A stretch of 32,513 bases of DNA, taken from NCBI GenBank assembly GCA_947374445.1, contig CANCBY010000005.1:1-32513 (forward strand), written 5' to 3'. The stretch is from Pseudobdellovibrionaceae bacterium (GTDB taxonomy: Bacteria; Bdellovibrionota; Bdellovibrionia; Bdellovibrionales; Bdellovibrionaceae). The translations under genes and the position numbers were made by a program. Of the stretch, positions 31,309 to 32,513 are shown in pieces. Below the pieces are notes generated by a model that saw only the letters and a list, made by a program, of their open reading frames with translations, did no database searches and was not told where the DNA came from. The stretch's first letter is position 1; each line of letters begins with the position of its first letter.

Positions 31309-32319
31309 ATGAAATTATCTGAATTGCAGTTTGAATATCCCGAAAGCCTGGTGGCCACAGAGCCACAAAAACCTTCGCGCGTGATGCTCGTTGAAAATGG
31401 CGAGATCAGCGAAAGCTCGCTTCAGCAGATTCTCGAAAAAATTCCGGCTGGTGATGTGTTTGTGATCAACAATACTCGCGTCCTCAAGCGCCGGGTTTTT
31501 GCGGCTTTGTCTGACGGCTCGGAGCTTGAAATTCTTTTTCTCGGTGCTAAGGGGCCGAAGCGCTGGGAAGTTCTCTTTCCCTCGAAAAAATTTGCTGTGG
31601 GTGCAGTGATCGCTCTTCCGCAAGGGCGTTCGATGACCCTTGTGCAAAAAGGTCGGCCGCAATTGATCGAGCTTGATCAAGAAGTGAGCGAGGACTACTT
31701 TGCCCAAAACGCCGAGCTGCCACTGCCTCCTTATATTCAAAAAGCCAGGGGCGCTCGGCACAATAGCACGGCGGATGAGTCGTGGTATCAAACAGCTTGG
31801 GCCAAAAAAGAGGGGAGCTTTGCGGCTCCAACTGCGAGTCTGCACTTTTCTGAAAAGGACATCGCGGGTCTAAAGCAAAAAGGCGTGCATGTGCTCGAAG
31901 TCACTTTGCATGTGGGCCTTGGAACTTTTTTGCCGGTGGCCGTTGAGGATCTGGATCAGCATTTGATGCATGAAGAGTATTTTGAAATTCATCGCGAAGA
32001 TTGGCAGAAATTGCAGGACGCAAAAAAACAAGGGCATCATGTTTGGGCCTTGGGCACCACGGCAGTGAGAGCCATCGAGAGTGCTGCACGCGGCGGCGAA
32101 CTTTCGGGTTTGACTCGCATCTTGCTGCAAGAGGGCTCAGAGTTTTTGGTGGTGGATCGCCTGCTGACAAACTTTCATCAACCTGAAAGCACTCTTTTGG
32201 CCCTGGTTTGCGGTTTTGCCGGCAAAGACTTAGTGAAAAGAGCATATTCCTTTGCTATAGCTCAGCGCTTTCGACTCTTTAGCTACGGAGATCTTTCAGT
32301 TTGGATCAAACACAAATAA
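31309..32319 (+). CDS. queA: S-adenosylmethionine:tRNA ribosyltransferase-isomerase (QueA)
   Basis: QueA transfers the ribose part of SAM to preQ1 in tRNA and makes epoxyqueuosine. The protein aligns with the family from the start (MKLSELQFEYPESLVATEP) through VINNTRVLKRRVF, PLPPYIQKA, SFAAPTASLHFSE, VTLHVGLGTFLPV and LLTNFHQPESTLLALV, all key family blocks. I start at ATG 31309 because it matches the usual N-terminus; ATG 31291 would add six residues; neither has a clear ribosome binding site. The next gene, tgt, starts inside its 3' end (19 bp overlap), so the two queuosine enzymes are co-translated. Confidence 0.96.
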   Translation: MKLSELQFEYPESLVATEPQKPSRVMLVENGEISESSLQQILEKIPAGDVFVINNTRVLKRRVFAALSDGSELEILFLGAKGPKRWEVLFPSKKFAVGAVIALPQGRSMTLVQKGRPQLIELDQEVSEDYFAQNAELPLPPYIQKARGARHNSTADESWYQTAWAKKEGSFAAPTASLHFSEKDIAGLKQKGVHVLEVTLHVGLGTFLPVAVEDLDQHLMHEEYFEIHREDWQKLQDAKKQGHHVWALGTTAVRAIESAARGGELSGLTRILLQEGSEFLVVDRLLTNFHQPESTLLALVCGFAGKDLVKRAYSFAIAQRFRLFSYGDLSVWIKHK

Positions 32320-32513
32320 ATACGAATAAAGACCTTTCTCTCGGTGAATTCCAATTGCTGAAGCAAGATGGCGAGGCTCGTCGCGGCCGCTTGATGACAG
32401 CGCATGGAGAGATTCAAACTCCGGTGTTCATGGCTGTAGGAACAAAAGCCACTGTCAAGGCAATGACTCCCGAAGAGCTCAAAGATTGCGGCACTCAAGT
32501 GGTGCTTGGTAAC
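32301..32513 (+). CDS. tgt: tRNA-guanine transglycosylase (Tgt), N-terminal part
   Basis: Partial gene, open to the right edge. Tgt swaps guanine 34 for preQ1 in tRNAs with GUN anticodons, the step before QueA. After a short N-terminal extension the sequence shows ARRGRLMTAHGEIQTPVFMAVGT and KAMTPEEL, in the exact order of the family, ending VVLGN. The only upstream start in frame is TTG 32301, after GGAG at ten bases, which overlaps queA by 19 bp. The active-site Asp residues lie beyond the window. Confidence 0.92.
   Translation, partial: MDQTQINTNKDLSLGEFQLLKQDGEARRGRLMTAHGEIQTPVFMAVGTKATVKAMTPEELKDCGTQVVLGN

Noticed and set aside
31315..31845. 176-codon minus-strand frame inside queA
   Set aside because: It is a shadow of queA in a GC-richer stretch; queA is certain.
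1..32513. CRISPR arrays, rRNA genes, transposases or integrases
   Set aside because: No regularly spaced repeats, rRNA-like sequence, or transposase or integrase motifs were seen.

Overview
The window looks like chromosomal DNA of a Gram-negative, lipid-A-making bacterium with type IV pili. The pil cluster order, the AT-leaning composition and the style of the genes point to a Bdellovibrio-like member of the Bdellovibrionota. That placement is an inference by recognition, not a proven assignment. Genes are very tightly packed, with many 1-70 bp overlaps and convergent genes that share their ends.

Layout. (1) 1-5628, plus strand: an envelope cluster with the end of lpxB, lpxK, an LpxL/HtrB-type acyltransferase, a DUF3108 lipoprotein and two GT9 heptosyltransferase-like enzymes. 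(2) 5603-8946, minus strand: a CHASE2 sensor kinase overlapping a sigma-54 response regulator. (3) 9017-10788: ribF and an unknown Rossmann-like protein. (4) 10837-17905: pilB, a degenerate PilT-like protein, pilC, pilS and pilR, a type IV pilus motor/platform block with its own two-component regulators. (5) 17921-23446: mixed accessory genes: an outer-membrane barrel candidate, a PAQR/hemolysin-III protein, a PilZ protein, a DUF4442 thioesterase-like protein, a small unknown, fadH and a DUF2878 membrane protein. (6) 23490-30422: a frameshifted katG 3' remnant, a GDT1-family cation transporter, and a CsoR-type repressor facing a copper/silver-type RND operon across a clear CsoR operator. (7) 30423-31290: a non-protein-rich region with tRNA-Leu(GAG) and its promoter, an unannotated 30-residue membrane peptide gene with a structured leader, and strong hairpins. 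(8) 31309-end: queA and the start of tgt (queuosine pathway).

Most interesting points. The gene between pilB and pilC is collinear with PilT but has lost the whole Walker A motif, so it looks like a pseudo-ATPase. The metal efflux operon has an RND pump and a TolC-type channel but no recognisable periplasmic adaptor; instead it encodes two small secreted His-rich proteins, both predicted to start with histidine after signal-peptide removal. The 3' tail of a katG gene survives as a frameshifted fragment beside the metal-resistance block, suggesting gene replacement or insertion there. A 30-residue single-span membrane peptide with a near-perfect Shine-Dalgarno sequence and its own terminator lies upstream of queA.
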